From Mangifera indica (lineage: Eukaryota; Streptophyta; Magnoliopsida; Sapindales; Anacardiaceae), in NCBI RefSeq assembly GCF_011075055.1, contig NC_058149.1, positions 5,462,449-5,526,448 on the forward strand: a DNA stretch of 64,000 bases, read 5' to 3'. A model generated the notes under the pieces. That model saw only the letters and a program-made list of their open reading frames with translations. It was not told where the DNA came from and made no database searches. The translations under genes and the position numbers were made by a program. This document shows, in pieces, positions 1 to 14,060 of the stretch (its first letter is position 1; the number at the start of each line of letters is the position of its first letter).

Positions 1-3000
1 AATCATCTAATCAGTTTTGAAACTGGTGTCATTGTAACCTCTTACAATAAGTTCAGATTCCCCTCATAAATTAAAAATTTATCATTAGTTATTCTTAGGT
101 ATTTCAGGATATTCTTGACAACCATCCAGTGTTTTTCACTTGAATTAGATTGATATCTACTATAAACACTCAAGATGTATAAGACATCAATCCTTGTACA
201 TAGCATGACATAAATGATTGAACTTATACTCTAAGCATATGGGATCCTACTTATCTTACCTCACTCAGATTATGTACATGGATACATCTCTTTTGAAAGA
301 CATGTATTATGGGACATAGGCAGAAATCCTTTCTTAGATTATTCCCTATTGAATATAGTTAATACATTATCCATATAGGTATTTTGACTTAGGCCCTCAG
401 TCTACACTCTTTATCTTAGTAAATTTTAATCCCAAAAACGTAGGCTACTTCTCTTATGTCTTTTATAAAGAAATATTTGGATAACCAAACCTTGATTGAT
501 TACAAGTTTGGTAGGTTATTTCCAATAATAAAGATGTCATAGACAAATAATACCACAAATGCAATCACATTTCAACAAACCATTTATACACAAACAGTTC
601 ATCTCTATTTTTGATGAATTTGAACTCACGAACAACTTCATCAAAAAAAAATATTTCAGTTTCTCAAAGTCTACTTAAGTCCTTAAGTGGATTTTTCCAA
701 CTTGCATACTTTATCTGTCTATCTAATAAGAATGAAACCATTAGATATTTTCTACAAAATTACCATTTATGAAAGCAGTCTTGATATCCATCTAAAAGAT
801 TTCATAATCATAGTATATAGTTATAGCAAGTATAATCCTAATAGACCTAAGCATAGTAACCGACGAAAAGGTCTCATCATATTTGATACCATATTTCTAA
901 GTGAAACCTTTGGCAACCAGTCATGCTTTATAGGTATGCACATTACCTTCCATGTCAGTTTTTCTTTTAAAAACTTATTTGTACCCTATGGGTTTTACCC
1001 TTTCAGCTACGTCTGCCAAAGCCTATACTTGGTTCTAATACATAGAGTCTATTTTAGATTTTATTGCATCCAACCATTTATCAGAATCTAGACATGAAAT
1101 AGCCTCATCGTAGATCTTAGGTTTATTATCATTAATGACTAGTATGTTATCGTGCTAAGTTAGTAGAAAACCAAATCTCTCTAGCTTATGACACATTTAT
1201 GTAGACTTACATAACTCTTGTGTGTGTTGTGGTTGTTCCACTTAAAATGAAGGAACTTCCTCATCATGATTAACCATCTATGATGGCACATCATCTTATT
1301 TAATATCTATGGTATGTTGTGGTATAATAACTTCATCAAACTTTACCCTCTTTTCGTTGATTCTTTTGATAAGAAATTCTTTTTCAAGGAACATGCCAGT
1401 ACAAGTAACAAAAACCTTTTGCTCTTCTGAATGGCAGATTTTGTATCCCTTAGTGACTTTTGGGTACCCCATAAAGATACATTTTTCAGAGTTAGCACTT
1501 ATCTTATTCGAAGTTAATTTTTTGACATAAATTTCACAATCCTAAATCCTCAAGTAGTCTAAATTGGGTTTTTACCTAGTCTACAACTTGTATGGAGTTT
1601 TATCCATAGATTTAGATAGGACATGGTTCAATGTGTAAGGCAGTAATTTATAGGGCATGACCCTAAAAAAACATAGGTATATCGATAAAACTCATCATAG
1701 ACCTAACCATTTTCATCAAGGTCTTATTCCTTCTTTTAGATACATCATTATGTTGTAGAGTATCAGAAAGAGTGAGTTAAGATACTATTCCATATTCCTT
1801 CAAGTATTGTCTAAATTCAACACTTAGGTATTCACCCTTCGATCATTTTAGACGATTTTAATTTCCTTCCTAAGTTACTTTCTACTTCGTTCTTGAATTC
1901 TTTGAATTTATCAAAGCATTTAAACTTATGTTTCATCAAAAACACATACTCATATCTATTGAAATCACTAGTAAATATAATGAAGTACACTTCCCTATAT
2001 TTGTTATACATTTTCATAAGTCTACACACATCACTGTGAATGATTCCTAATAGTTTAGTCCCTTTCTCATTCCTAATAGTGTCATCTTACTTGATAGACA
2101 CAATTTATATTCATCATATAACTAGAAGTCAAATGATTGCAAAACTTTTTGTTTAAGAAGTCTTGATATACGTTTCAGTCCTATGTGACCTAGCATGCAA
2201 TGCTATAGATATATGGTATTTAGATTGTTCGATTTTAATGGTTTACTAGTTTGTATATTAAGAATTGCATTATCTAGTTTCAGAATATATAAACCATTAT
2301 ACAATCTAACTGTTCTATAAAGAATATTATTTAAGCTGATGGTTATAGTACCACCAGTAATAAAAAGTGAATATCACTTTTTGTCTAAAATAGACACAAA
2401 AACTAAGTTTCTAAAAATAGAAGGAACATAATAACAATATTTTAATTTTAAGACTAACCTAGTAGGCAACCTAAGATAATAACATATATGGCTAAGATAG
2501 CAACACGTGTTCTATTTCCAACATGTAAGTCAATCTCTCATTTAGCAAGCAATTTACTTTGTTGTAGTCCTTACATATTAGAACAAATATAAAAACCATA
2601 TCATGTGTCTACAACCTAGGATGAACAAGGAGAATAGTTTATCTCAAAGAGAAATATGCATAAAGTAGAGGCTTCAACTACCTTATTTTTCTTATTCTTT
2701 AGAAAGGCTTTGTAATGTCCCCTCTATTAACCTGTCTTGCGATAATAGAAGTAGACAACTTTTCCCTTCTCCATACCACTTATAGGCTAAGTAACAGTAT
2801 CGAGTTGTTTCTTTGCTTTGGGCTTGGGTTTAGCCTTAGCCTTGCCTTTGCCCTTAGTTTTGACTTTTGATGTTTGGGTTTCAACCATACATATATCAGT
2901 TGAAGCTACCTTTCATACTTTTTGTTTAGCCTACCTAAGCATATATAACAACTCCTCAAGGGTTTTCTCCTTTTCATTCAGGTTAAAATTCATGATGAAA

Positions 3001-3480
3001 TCAGCCCACGATTTAAGAAGAGATTTTAACACCAGGTCAATGGCAAGCTCATTGTCCATAATGAAGCAAAAGCTTACAAACCGCTCAATGTAGCCAATTA
3101 TCTTGACCATATGAAAGCCAACTTGTCTTCCTTCAAAAAATTTTTAATCAAACAACGCACTTGACACCTCATATCTTTCAGCGTTTACAAGAATGTCATA
3201 TAACTCTCAAAAGCATGCAAGTATAGATTGTGAATCCATTTTCTCATGTTGTTTTCGAAGCAAAGATGACATGAAAGTTAGCATGAGGCTTTAAACTTTC
3301 ACAAAGTCATCAAGATACTTGTTAAAAGTATCTTTTTGCTCTTAGGTGGCATTTGTATCAAGCTCAACAGGTAATAACCCTTCAAGGATATAAAACCTAT
3401 TCACTTGATGCAGAATAATCTAAAGATTTATGTACCAATCTGTAAAGTTGCTTTTGGTAAGCTTATTTGTTTTCCGAGAA
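1..3480 (-). pseudogene. Ty1-copia gag-pol relic (element E1)
   Basis: Read on the - strand from high to low coordinates, broken frames follow copia order. Gag (about 3470-2740) has a recognisable alpha-helical gag reading with the phrase IGYIER and a lysine-rich tail, then a degenerate zinc knuckle near 2750 in which the first two Cys are Tyr (YFYYRKTG). Integrase lies at about 2160-1290, with YFIIFTSDFNRYEYVFLMKH matching the usual YFITFTDDFSRYGYVYLMKH phrase. Reverse transcriptase starts near 1130 with WLDAIKS, VFKRKTDMEGN and MDIKTAFINGN, and reaches the window edge. Stops and frameshifts occur throughout, so no polyprotein can be made. The short + strand ORFs here are shadows. The family identification is firm; exact domain edges are approximate. 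Confidence 0.85.
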
Positions 3481-5324
3481 TTGATTAATACATTGGATTT
3501 GACATGGTAATTAAATGATCTACAATTAACAAATAAAGAATTAGTAATTTTACTTAATTATTAACATTCATTTTAATTACAAATTTAACAATTAAAATGC
3601 TCTAATTATTTTCCTCAAGCCAATGGCCCTCACTATTGAACTCGAGAAGTTTCAGTGAATTTCCTAATGGACCGAGATCCCATCGCATTAATTCTCCCCT
3701 TCACTTTTGGCGAACAAGTTAGATTTAATTGAATAGGTAAATTTCAAATTAATCACCAAAAGCCCACAATCTCAAGCTAAGTGTTACCTTAACAAATCAC
3801 ATGACCTTAAATGTGACTTTCAGTATCAGTAAGGTGGATATTACATATCTCATTACATCAACAAATACATTCCTTACTCATGCCTCTAACATACTTTACC
3901 TTCATTTTGACAAACAAGTAAAGTACATTAGTTAAGTCGAATCTAACATGATCATCTCCTAATTTTTCACCTAGTAGAAAGGTACCATTCACTTTAGCAA
4001 ACAAGTTTCCAATGAACAAGTGCTTAATTAGGGCATTATGTTGGAAGACACCAATTAAATCTTAGATTTAATATTTAAATTAAGAGTTTTATTATTTAGT
4101 CTCATTAAATTTTAAACCGCATGTTAGTTGATATTTGCAAAATAAAACCTACACATACATTCTACAATGTAAATAAAATCGTGCCAACATAAAACCATAA
4201 CTAATGTTAAAACACTCAACCAATAAGAGTTTGACTAATTTATCTAAGTGAATCTTCACCTTCGAGTCTTTATGCTTGTACTTTCATCTCTAGTCTTCAA
4301 TTATTACATGGTTTTATTTCCTAGTTACAAAATTCTAAGAAAATAAAACAACCTAAACTAAAAGAACAATGAGGATAAAGGTAGGGCGTGCAGACCTTAT
4401 TCAGGAATTACAACCCAAAAATCAAACAAAAATTTAAAAATATCTACAAAGGTTTTTTTGGTTGTGTATTGGGCACCAAGCATACATATATCTATACATA
4501 TACATATCAATTAAAAAATAGATTTTAATTATTATTATCTCCAGTGTTAAATTACATTATAGTCCTTAAAGTTTTACAAAATTGTAATTCAACCCTCAAA
4601 GCTCAAGAACATCTTGATTCAGTCCAAATTTGACAAAACAGGATTAAATCATACTTTTCAACTTTGTCAAGTGTGTAGACATGTTGTCCAATTGTGCATC
4701 TGGAATTCAACAAAATTCCAGAATAATGCATGGCTGAAATCATGGCTTAGGCACAACTTGAATGTAATTAGGGTGGATGCACAAAAAGCCACGACTAGAC
4801 CAAAATTGGTCTAGCCATACCATGCACCAAAAGTACATGGCTAGACCATTGGTGCAAAGCCATTCAACCCAACATCTTCCTTACATTGTTAGGAAAAAGT
4901 CGTGTAGGAAGGTTCTAAGACTTAGTTTTCTAGGTTTTCTATCGACAGAAAATCCAAAACATTTTTATTCTCGACAGGCAAATCACTGGGTGAGCGAATA
5001 TGACATGTAAATTGTACTCATACCGATGGCAACTCTCAAATCATATAGTCAATAAGATTCGAAGGCAATTTTATGCAATGACACAAAACCTATAGCTTTC
5101 AACCAAAATTCAACCGGTAAATTTCAATGAAACTCAAACAAATATTTAGATACCATCACTAAATAATTTAACACAGTTTACATTGTATATGATACTTAAC
5201 AAATCATGTAACAACGCAATTGCAAATCATCTTTACCAATTTTAGTCTTGATTAATCCGATTACATGCATTCACATATAAAATTAATCAAAACAATCCAG
5301 TATGTATATATTTTTATAAAATGA
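3481..5324 (-). mobile_element. 5' leader of copia element E1
   Basis: This stretch lies between the primer-binding site and gag of E1. It is AT-rich and I see no coding frame of interest. Long untranslated leaders are usual for this copia group. Nothing else is recognisable in it. Confidence 0.5.
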
Positions 5325-5341
5325 TGGCTTTACTACCACTA
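5325..5341 (-). other. Primer-binding site of copia element E1
   Basis: The - strand reads TGGTAGTAAAGCCAT, close to the plant copia initiator-Met tRNA primer site TGGTATCAGAGCCAT. It sits directly beside the LTR end, where a PBS belongs. Confidence 0.6.
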
Positions 5342-6845
5342 TAGGGTTTTTAGAGCACTAGTAACAGATAGCGTAGTAGAATTAAAAAAATTTAAAATAA
5401 AAAATCCCAAAAACCCTAACCAAGATATTTGTTTTAGACATACAATTATAAACATACAAAACACACATAAGGTATTTTAGATTTTATACCTGTGATGGTG
5501 GCTCCTCAAAATCTTCATGTGACTTAAGACTGAATGTTATCTAACTCTCGAGAGGCAACAGCTTTAGATCCATGCAAAGTATAAAAACATAAGAGGCAAC
5601 CAAGGGAAAACGCTACCAAGGGAAGAGGCTGCTAGGGCTTCTTTATTGAATTATTTGTGTTCATAAGAAAAAAGAGAGAAAAACAAAAAATGTGCAACTA
5701 AGGTTTCTGCTATGTATGTATTCTACTTTTTCTTTAATTCTAATGCATTTTAGATATGTGTTGGTGTCTGAGTACAACAAAATTTCATCTAGACCCGGTA
5801 CCTTTAACACATATACACGGCTAGTACATTTCATAACATGCACGTGTGGTACACAAGTGTATTGGTTGACATGTTTTCAAGGCATGAATGAGTGACACAT
5901 AAGTGTGCCACTTGGCATGCACTTTGGCCTTGCACAATTGGACAAATATTTGTGCAATTATGCCATGCCATTTATAATTTGCATGGTATTAAGACACCAA
6001 GGTCTTCTTTGGCTAAAGTATGGTCAACAAAATTATCTTTTTTCCCTAAACACCAGAATTATCATCAAATAATCTTTATCTCTAGGTTTGAATCAACCCT
6101 TATATATATGTGACCCATAAGCTCTATATTTGAATTTAGATCGAATTTAGACACAAACAAAGATTGGCCTCTAGTAAAGCTTCATGCCACCCAAACAATA
6201 GAGTGTCAATAGACATCTCTTAAGCTTTTACAATATCATATTTACATGTAATTCAATCCTTTTGTCAACCAATATTTCTCAAGGGTCAGACATAGAAAAG
6301 TGTTTATCTTAGTAGTTCTTTAGTATGAACTGATGCACATCAATAACTAACATGGATTAGGTTACAACCTCATCCCATTATGGTCATAGATTTAAATAGT
6401 CATGGATGTCATTCAATATTCTCATGTGAGATATCTTCTGCCATGCTCAAGAGTAACGAATTTTTTATTAATCAACCATAGCATCCATGTATCTCATGAT
6501 ACGGTCAAATACTATATTTATAGTTACCCTATTACAGTGGCATATTGGATAGCATCAAACCAATCCTTACAAGAGACAATTTGGCAACCTCAATTCAAAG
6601 ATCATATGCACCTGTGGTGTTGAGAGGATTTTTACCATAAACACTAAAACAACCATCTATATGGATATCCTTTGATTAAGTCATCTAACGAACACGTCTA
6701 CAACATACACAAATGCGTTACACCAAATTGTCTATAATAACTTTGCCATATGAAAACTATCGCCACTTTTTGTAAAGTCACTCAACATTGATAATCTCAT
6801 CATCATTACACATGCCCTTGTTCATTATAATGTTAGGATTACTAT
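5342..6845 (-). mobile_element. LTR copy L1, 5' LTR of E1, 5'-truncated
   Basis: Sequence at 6140-6840 is a diverged copy of 7240-7960 and 11570-12290, and 5463-5640 matches 10770-10930, so this is another LTR of the same copia family. Its inner end carries the typical motif ATTCTACTACGCTATC before the PBS. About 200 bp of the outer U3 (the TGTTAGG start) is missing and the truncated edge abuts LTR L2. Small ORFs inside are not genes. Confidence 0.65.
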
Positions 6846-8177
6846 GTGGGGTTTTAGGGCTCTGTTAACTGGCAGTATAATGGAATTAAAAATTTTAAAG
6901 ATTATCAAAGATCCTAAGGTGTGCAACCGTTCTTATTAAATTAAGACTATTAATTTATTAAAAGTTTTAATATATAGGAATCCTAATAAAATTAGGATTT
7001 CAACTCAACCTAAACTTTCTATAAAACAAGGACTCTAAAGAATCATTGTTTAACTAAAACACCTTACCCACAAGTTAACTCATCCAATTGACTCATATTT
7101 ATTATTTGGCTTTACTCGGTTAGACTCTTAAATAGGTCTAGTCGAAACCATATAGTGCATTTGCAGGATGACAAATGGCAGCATGCACAATAAATGATTC
7201 TAGTCAAAAAACATTCATATGTTTCACTCATTCCATGATCCCAAGATTGTCGTCAAATGATTCTTGCAAAGTATCATGGCCACCCAAACAACTAATTGTT
7301 AGCGAACATCTTTATAAGCTTTTACAACATCACAGTTACATGCAATTCAATCTTTTCCTTAACTGATATCTCTCGAGACTAAGACATAGAAGTATGTCAT
7401 CTAAAAAATTCCTCGATATGAGCTACTACACATAAATGACTTACACATATTAGACTACAATCTCATCTTACTATGGTTATAAATTAAAGCAGTCATGAAT
7501 GTCTTTCAATATTCGCATATAAGATATCTTTTCTTGTGCTCAAGAGTGATGAATCCTTTATTCATCAATCATAGTCTTTATGCATCTCACAATATGACCA
7601 ATCATTATCTTTATGATACCCCTATTACGATGATACGTTGAATAGTATCAAACCATATCAATCCTTATATGAGACGATTTAGCAACCTCAAGTTAAAAAA
7701 TCATGTGCACCAATGGTATTCAAAGGATTTGTTCTATAGACATTGAAGCAACCGTCCATATAGATATCCTCTAGTGAGGTCAATCTAATAAACACGTCTA
7801 CTACATACACCTATATGTTACACCAAGCCATCAGTAAATATGTTTGACACATGAGAATTATCGTCACCTTTCAGTAAACATGTTCAACACTATGATAATC
7901 CCATTACTGTTACATGTGTCATTGGTCATTGTAATGTCAGGATTATGGACATTTCTAGAATGACCACTTAATATATGCATAGGGTTCTTATGATGAGTCA
8001 TCTAATCTCCTCATCACAATTATACTATTCTGAAGGCATGTTATTCACACAATCATATAATAAATAAGTATATGAAACTAAATAACTATAAATCCTTTGA
8101 TTAATTAATGAAATAAATTACAAATGTCAAATGTCAAATTAATTGGCTCTAGGGCATTTATCCTAACAATCTTTCAT
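6846..8177 (-). mobile_element. LTR copy L2, 3' LTR of E2
   Basis: The - strand begins TGTTAGGATAAATGCC at about 8177, just after a purine-rich stretch (AATGAAAGA) that is the probable polypurine tract, following the end of pol. The body is alignable by eye to L3 (for example 6930-7200 with 11150-11400). The inner end near 6905-6846 resembles the LTR end of L1. It lacks a few hundred bases relative to L3, so it carries an internal deletion. Confidence 0.7.
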
Positions 8178-10757
8178 TTACACTCTAGCCAATCGGTCAT
8201 GTATCTAATATCTAATCCTGCTACATGTTCGTCATGCTTTTACTCTAACATAAGCTTTATCAATGGGTCAGTCAAATTGTTGTCGATATAAATCCTCTCC
8301 ATCTGTGTGTCACCTCACTGAATAATCTTTTGAATTAAGTGATATCATATGAGTATGTGTTTGGACCTCTGATGAAGTTGTGGTTCCTTTGCTTTGGCAA
8401 TTGCTCTATTATTGTCACAATATAGCTCAATTAACTCAACAATTCTTGGAACCATTCCAAGTTCTGTCACAAACTTCTTCATCTATATAACCTTTTTTGC
8501 CACTTCTAAAAGGGCAATGTACTTAGACTTTATTGTAGAATCAACCACTGTACTTTGCTTGGAGCTTTTCCAACTTATTGCACCATCATACAAAAAAAAC
8601 ACAAACCTAGATTATGATTTAATGTCATCTTGATCAGTTTAGAAACCAGTATCACTATAGCCTCTAATAGTAAGTTTAGAATCCCCTCTATAAACCAAGA
8701 GTGCATCCTTAGCCATTCTTAAAGACTTTACGATGTTCTTGACAACCACCTAGTCCCTTTCACTTGGATCATATTGATATCTACTGCAAATGCTTAAAGC
8801 GTATGAGACATCAATCCTCGTACATACTATGATGTACCTGATGGATCTTATAGTCAAGGCATATAAAATCCTATTTATCCTATCTCTCTCAAATTGTGAA
8901 GATGGACACATCTCTTTCGAAAGATATACACTATGAGACATCAGTAAAAATCCTTTGTTAGATTCTTTTAAATAAAATCTTTTTAATACCTTGTTATGTA
9001 TGTGCTTCAACTTAGGCCAAGCAGTCTATACCCTTAATCTAAACAAATTTTAATCCCAAGAATGTAGGATGTTTCTCCTAAGTCTTTCATAGAGCAAAAA
9101 CTTGGATAATCAAGCCTTTACTGATTACAAGTTCAATATGTCATTTCCAATAATTAAGATGTCATTAACATACAATAATAGAAATGCAATTATGTTCTTA
9201 TTGACGTTTTTATACACACACAACTTGTCTTTGTTTTTGACAAAATCAAACTCTTGTACAACTTCATCAAAACGAATGATCCAGCTTCTAAAAGCCTACT
9301 CAAGCTTGTAAATGGACTTTTACAACTTATGTATTTTATTAGCTTGTCCAGCAAGAACATAACTATTAGGTTGCACCATATAGACGTCTTTTATGAGGTT
9401 ATTATTCAAAAAGATAGTTTTGACATCTATCTGAAAGATTTCATAGTTATTTTATACAGTAATAATAAGTGTAATACTAATAGAGTTAAGCATAGCGATT
9501 GGCGAAAAGGTTTCATCATAATGAAACATTTGGCAACTAGTCAGGGTTTATAAGTATGCACGTTACCTTCCATGTTAGTTTTCTTTTTGAAAACTCATTT
9601 ACACCGTATGGGTTTTACTCCTTCAGGTGCATCCACTAAAGTCTATACTTGGTTTCGGCACATGAAGTATATTTTAGATTTTATAACATCTAACCATTTA
9701 TCAGAATCTAAACTCAAGATTATCATCATAAGTTTTAGGTTTATCATTAGAGATGACCAATTTGTCATGACGTTGACTCATAAGAAAACTAAATCTTTCT
9801 AACATGTGACATACTAGTATAGATCTACATAGCTTTTATATGCTTTAAGGTTGTTCCTCTTAAGGTTGAGGAACTTCCTCATGACTAACCATCTGTGATG
9901 GCACATCATCTTGTCTAACATCTGTGGTATCTTGTGATATAGGAACTTTATCAATTTTCACCCTCTTTCCATCGTTCCTTTTAAGAATAAATTCTTTTTC
10001 AAGAAACATAACGGTATGAGCAACAAAGACTGTTTACTTCTCCAAGTGGTAAAAGTAGTATCTTTTAGTTTCCTGTAGGTACCTTGTAAAGATACACTTT
10101 TTAGACTTATTGTTCAGCTTGTTAGAAGTCAATTTCTTAACACAAGCTTCACAGCCCCAAATCCTTAAGTATTCTAGATTGGGCCTTCACCCAGTCTATA
10201 ACTTATATAGAATTTTATTTACAAATTTAGATAGGATATGATTCAGAGTATAGGTAATAGTCTCTAAGACATGTCCCCAGAAAGACATGGATAGATTAAT
10301 AAAACTTATCATAGACTTGACCATTTTCATCAATATCTTATTTCTCTATTTAGATATACTATTATGTTACAGTGTACCAAGAGAAGTGAGTTTAGAAACT
10401 ATTCCATATTCCTTCAAGTATCCTTTGAATTCAACACTTAAGTATTTACCTCTTCTATCACTTCAAATGATTTTATTTTGTTTCCTAAGTTATTTTTCTA
10501 CTTCGATCTTGAATTTTTTAAAATTGTTAAAGCATTCAAACTTGTGTTTCAACAAAAACACATAGTCATAACTACTGAGGTCATCAATAACGAAGTAGGT
10601 TTCCCCTTATCTAGTATGCACTGTTATGGGCCTACACACATTGTTGTGAATGATCTTGAATAGTTCAGTCGCCCATTCATTTTGTCTAGTGAAGGGTGTT
10701 TTGACCATCTTACCTAATAGATAAAACCCATCCAGGATACCCATTTTAATACATAGA
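8178..10757 (-). pseudogene. Ty1-copia pol relic (element E2): integrase, RT, RNase H
   Basis: On the - strand, integrase starts at about 10757 with GKMVKTPFTRQNEWATELF and continues through SFWGHVLET and WGCEACVKKL. Reverse transcriptase follows, ending around 8750-9010 with the frame containing IIVCTRIDVSYALSICSRYQ (usual form CTRPDI.FAVGM.SRYQ). RNase H at 8630-8390 includes ISWKSSKQSTVVDSTIKSKY and IELYCDNNRA. The C-terminal tail at about 8290-8180 ends RYMTDWLE. Gag, leader and PBS are deleted, with integrase fused to LTR L3. Many stops and frameshifts mean it is inactive. Confidence 0.85.
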
Positions 10758-12500
10758 TTCATGGACATGTTCAACACACATAAGGTGTTTAGAAATTATA
10801 CCTGTGTTGTTAGCTCTTCCAAAACTCCACATGATTATGTAGAAACCATTATCCAACCCTTTTGAGGCAACGTCTTGGTATCCATATGGAGCATGAATGG
10901 GAGGCGATCTAAAAGGAAGGTTGTTAGGGCTTCTATCGACTGGATCTTTGAAATTGGATCACAGCAAAATGAGAAAATGGTCAAAACAATGAAAGCTTGC
11001 TTTAATAAGGTTCTAGACATGAAGATGTGTGTTTAGGATGCATGTCTTAGCTTGTCTAAATTTTTACTCAAACTAAAAGCCTTTATTTATAAGGTATGCA
11101 TGAATCCTAAGTTAGTTAGGATTCTACCTACTTAAGTGATAAGGTTTCCAAGAGTTCTTATTAAATTAAGAATTTTAATTTATTACAAGTTTCAATGCAT
11201 AGGAATCCTAATAAAATTAGAATTCTAACTCAACCTAAACTTTTTATCAAACAAAGACACTGAAAAATCCTTGTTTAACTAAAACACTTTACCTATGAGT
11301 TAACTTAGTTAATTGACTCACATTTATCATTTGGTCATGCTCGATTAGACTCTTACATTGGTCTAGTTGAAACCATGCAATGCATTTCCATAATGCCATA
11401 TGGTACTATACACCAAATGATTCCAATCAAAACACATTTATACATTTCTTTTTTTTTATGATCTCAAGATTGTCATCAAGCAATCCTTGTCTCTTGATTC
11501 ATATCAACACTTTAATGTGTGTGACTCATAAACTCTCTATCAAATTGATAATGTCTGAATTCAAATCAAATTTAGACATAGACCAAGATTAGCCTCTAGC
11601 AAAGTTCATGGCCACCGAGATGACAGAGTATCAATAAACATCTCTATAAGTTTTTACAATATCACAGTTACGTGCAATTTAATTTTTTCCTCAATCAATA
11701 TCTCTCAAAGTTGAGACATAGAAAAATGTGTTTCTTAGTAGTTCTTCAATATGAGTTGATATATATTAATGACTTACATGGATTAGGCTACAATCTCATC
11801 CAACTGTGGCTATAAATTCAAGTTGTCATGAATGTATTTTAACATTCTCATAGGAGATATCTTCTTATATGCTCAAAAGTGGCGAATCTTTTATTGATCA
11901 ACTATAGCCTCTATACATCTCATGATATGGTCAATCACAACCTTTATGATATCCCTATTATAGTGATACATTGGATAATGTCAAAACATACCTATCCTTG
12001 CACAAGACGATCTAGCAACCTCAAGTCGAAAGATTGCATACACCCTATGGTGTTTAAAGGATTTGTTCCATAGACATTGGAGTAACCATTCGTATAGATA
12101 TCCTTTAGTAGGGTTAGTCTAATGAACACATTTACAATATGCACCTATGTGTTACTCCAAGTTGTTAGCAAACAGCTTTGACACGTGAGAATTATTGTCA
12201 CTTTTTAGTGGGGTTGCTCAATACTATGATAATCTCATTACCATTACATGTGCCCTTAATCATTGTAATGTTGAGACTATGAACATTTTTAGAATGGTCA
12301 CTTAATATGTGCATAGGGTTCCTACGATCAATCGTCTAATCCCCTCATCACAATTCTACCATTCTAAAACCATTTTATTCATACAATCATATAATAGACA
12401 AATATATGAACTAAATAACTATAAATCTTTTTATTAATTAATGACATAAACTACAATTACAAATGTCAAATCAATTAGCTTTAGGGCATTTACCCTAACA
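10758..12500 (-). mobile_element. LTR copy L3, 5' LTR of E2
   Basis: The - strand starts TGTTAGGGTAAATGCC at 12500. It aligns with L2 over most of its length and retains inner sequence also present in L1 (10770-10930 with 5463-5640). A TATA-like ACCTTATAAATAAAGG on the - strand at about 11090 fits an LTR promoter. The inner end and PBS were removed by the deletion that also took gag. Confidence 0.7.
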
Positions 12501-12733
12501 TACGGATGTTCCTAAAATGGCTATTGAAAGTTTATATAGAGTTCCCATAATCAGTCATCTGATCCCTTCGTCACAATTCTACCATTCTAATGGTATATTA
12601 TTCACATGATCATATAAATAAACAATATATGAATTGAAAAACAATAAATCTTTAATTAATTATTAATATAAAATTACATCTATAAATATCAAATTCAATT
12701 GGCTCTAAGGCACCTACTTTGACATAAACATCA
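12501..12733 (-). repeat. U3-only LTR fragment L4 abutting L3
   Basis: Sequence 12505-12733 repeats 12280-12500 with divergence: both contain the 'cacaattctaccattcta' phrase, then an AT-rich stretch and 'ttggctcta/ttagcttta' near the end. It is a direct, head-to-tail partial LTR. Confidence 0.6.
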
Positions 12734-13700
12734 TGGTCGAGACATGCAATGACATTCCAAAGTAGGAAATTCAATTTACAAGCCAAATAATAACATGCAT
12801 GTCACATTCAAGTATATATACATATATCTCATGAACCATTCATCATATACATCTCTTAACTAACGTGATTTTCATCTTAAAATCATTAGAAAACAAGAAT
12901 AATCAATGAAACCCAGCCAAACTACTTCAAACGAGAGGTACACTACCAAAATAAGCTTGAAAGCATGATTTAATGGCAAATCAACAACATGCATGTATAC
13001 TTATCTCACCTATACCCTTATGCATAAATAACACATATCTAGTGCAAAATCAAACATGCAAGAAGCCTAAAATGTCTCTGATACCATTTGAAATAATTTG
13101 ATAAAGAAAATGATGAAAAAACACATACATGTATCAACAATGCAATAAGCAATGTAATAGAAAAATACCTGAAGGAAGGTTAGTGATTATACCTACGCCA
13201 AGCTATTTCTTTTGATGTAGGATGATGGAGAAGAGTTTTCCACTTATAAAGCTTCAAAAAAATCAAACCAACCTAGCAACATAGGCTATGGCTAAATGTT
13301 AGAAAGAATGAGGAGGAAAAGCTTTTAGTGAGATAAAATTTTAGTTCAAATGAATTTTCATGTCTAAAATGAACTAATTCCTTATTTATATATTGTTGGC
13401 TTAGTTAGCAATTAGATAATTGTTGTATGGCCCTTTCAAATTCTTAATTTAAACAATGGTCATACATGTATGTCATATATATACATTAGCCACCTTAATT
13501 TTATCTCATAAACATTTTAACTTTTAAAATGTTATTTTTACACTCATATAACACCTTATATGATTTTACCTTTATTGCCCTTAGGTAGATACTAGTCAAC
13601 CCTAGATAATCAATCTTTATTCTCTGAAATGTTTGGTATATTAGTGTAATCCTTTAAGTTCATTATGGTATAATCGTGAACCCTTTCAAATTATCTAAAA
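12734..13700 (-). mobile_element. Copia-type PBS (13076-13086) with presumed leader and LTR
   Basis: The - strand at 13086-13076 reads TGGTATCAGAG, an exact match to the plant copia primer-binding core. By geometry the LTR should lie at 13087 and above and the leader below. I could not find the other end of this LTR, so the boundaries are approximate. Confidence 0.45.
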
Positions 13701-13749
13701 ACCATGTCTGAAAACTCAACAACTATAGTAAACATCTAACAATGTGTCA

Positions 13750-14060
13750 TAGTCCCTAAACCACGATAAACAAACACTTCATCGAACTTATTCTTTGAAC
13801 TTTTCAAAGGATTCAATTTGTATTTCATTAAGTCAAATACTTGTATTAAGAATAATCATCAGTGAAGGTAATGAAGTAATGAAATCCTCTCCAAACCATA
13901 CTGCTAAATAGCCCACATATATCTGAATGTATTAATTCTAGTAATTTTTTAGCATGTTCCCTTTTACTCTTAAAGGGAGATTTGGTCATCATACGTTTCA
14001 TGTAGATAAAATCCTTTTGTTGTTTAATCTTGATCAAGTTTAGGCTCATGGTTCGTTAAA
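13750..14060 (-). pseudogene. Copia integrase fragment (E3)
   Basis: The - strand frame reads AKKLLELIHSDICGLFSS then FHYFITFTDDYS, the copia GAG-pre-integrase/integrase junction (usual LLELIHSDVCGP...YFITFTDDYSRY). After a break it continues with a diverged LMKYKL-like phrase to about 13760. The Asp of IHSD is preserved but flanking pol is absent. Confidence 0.8.
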
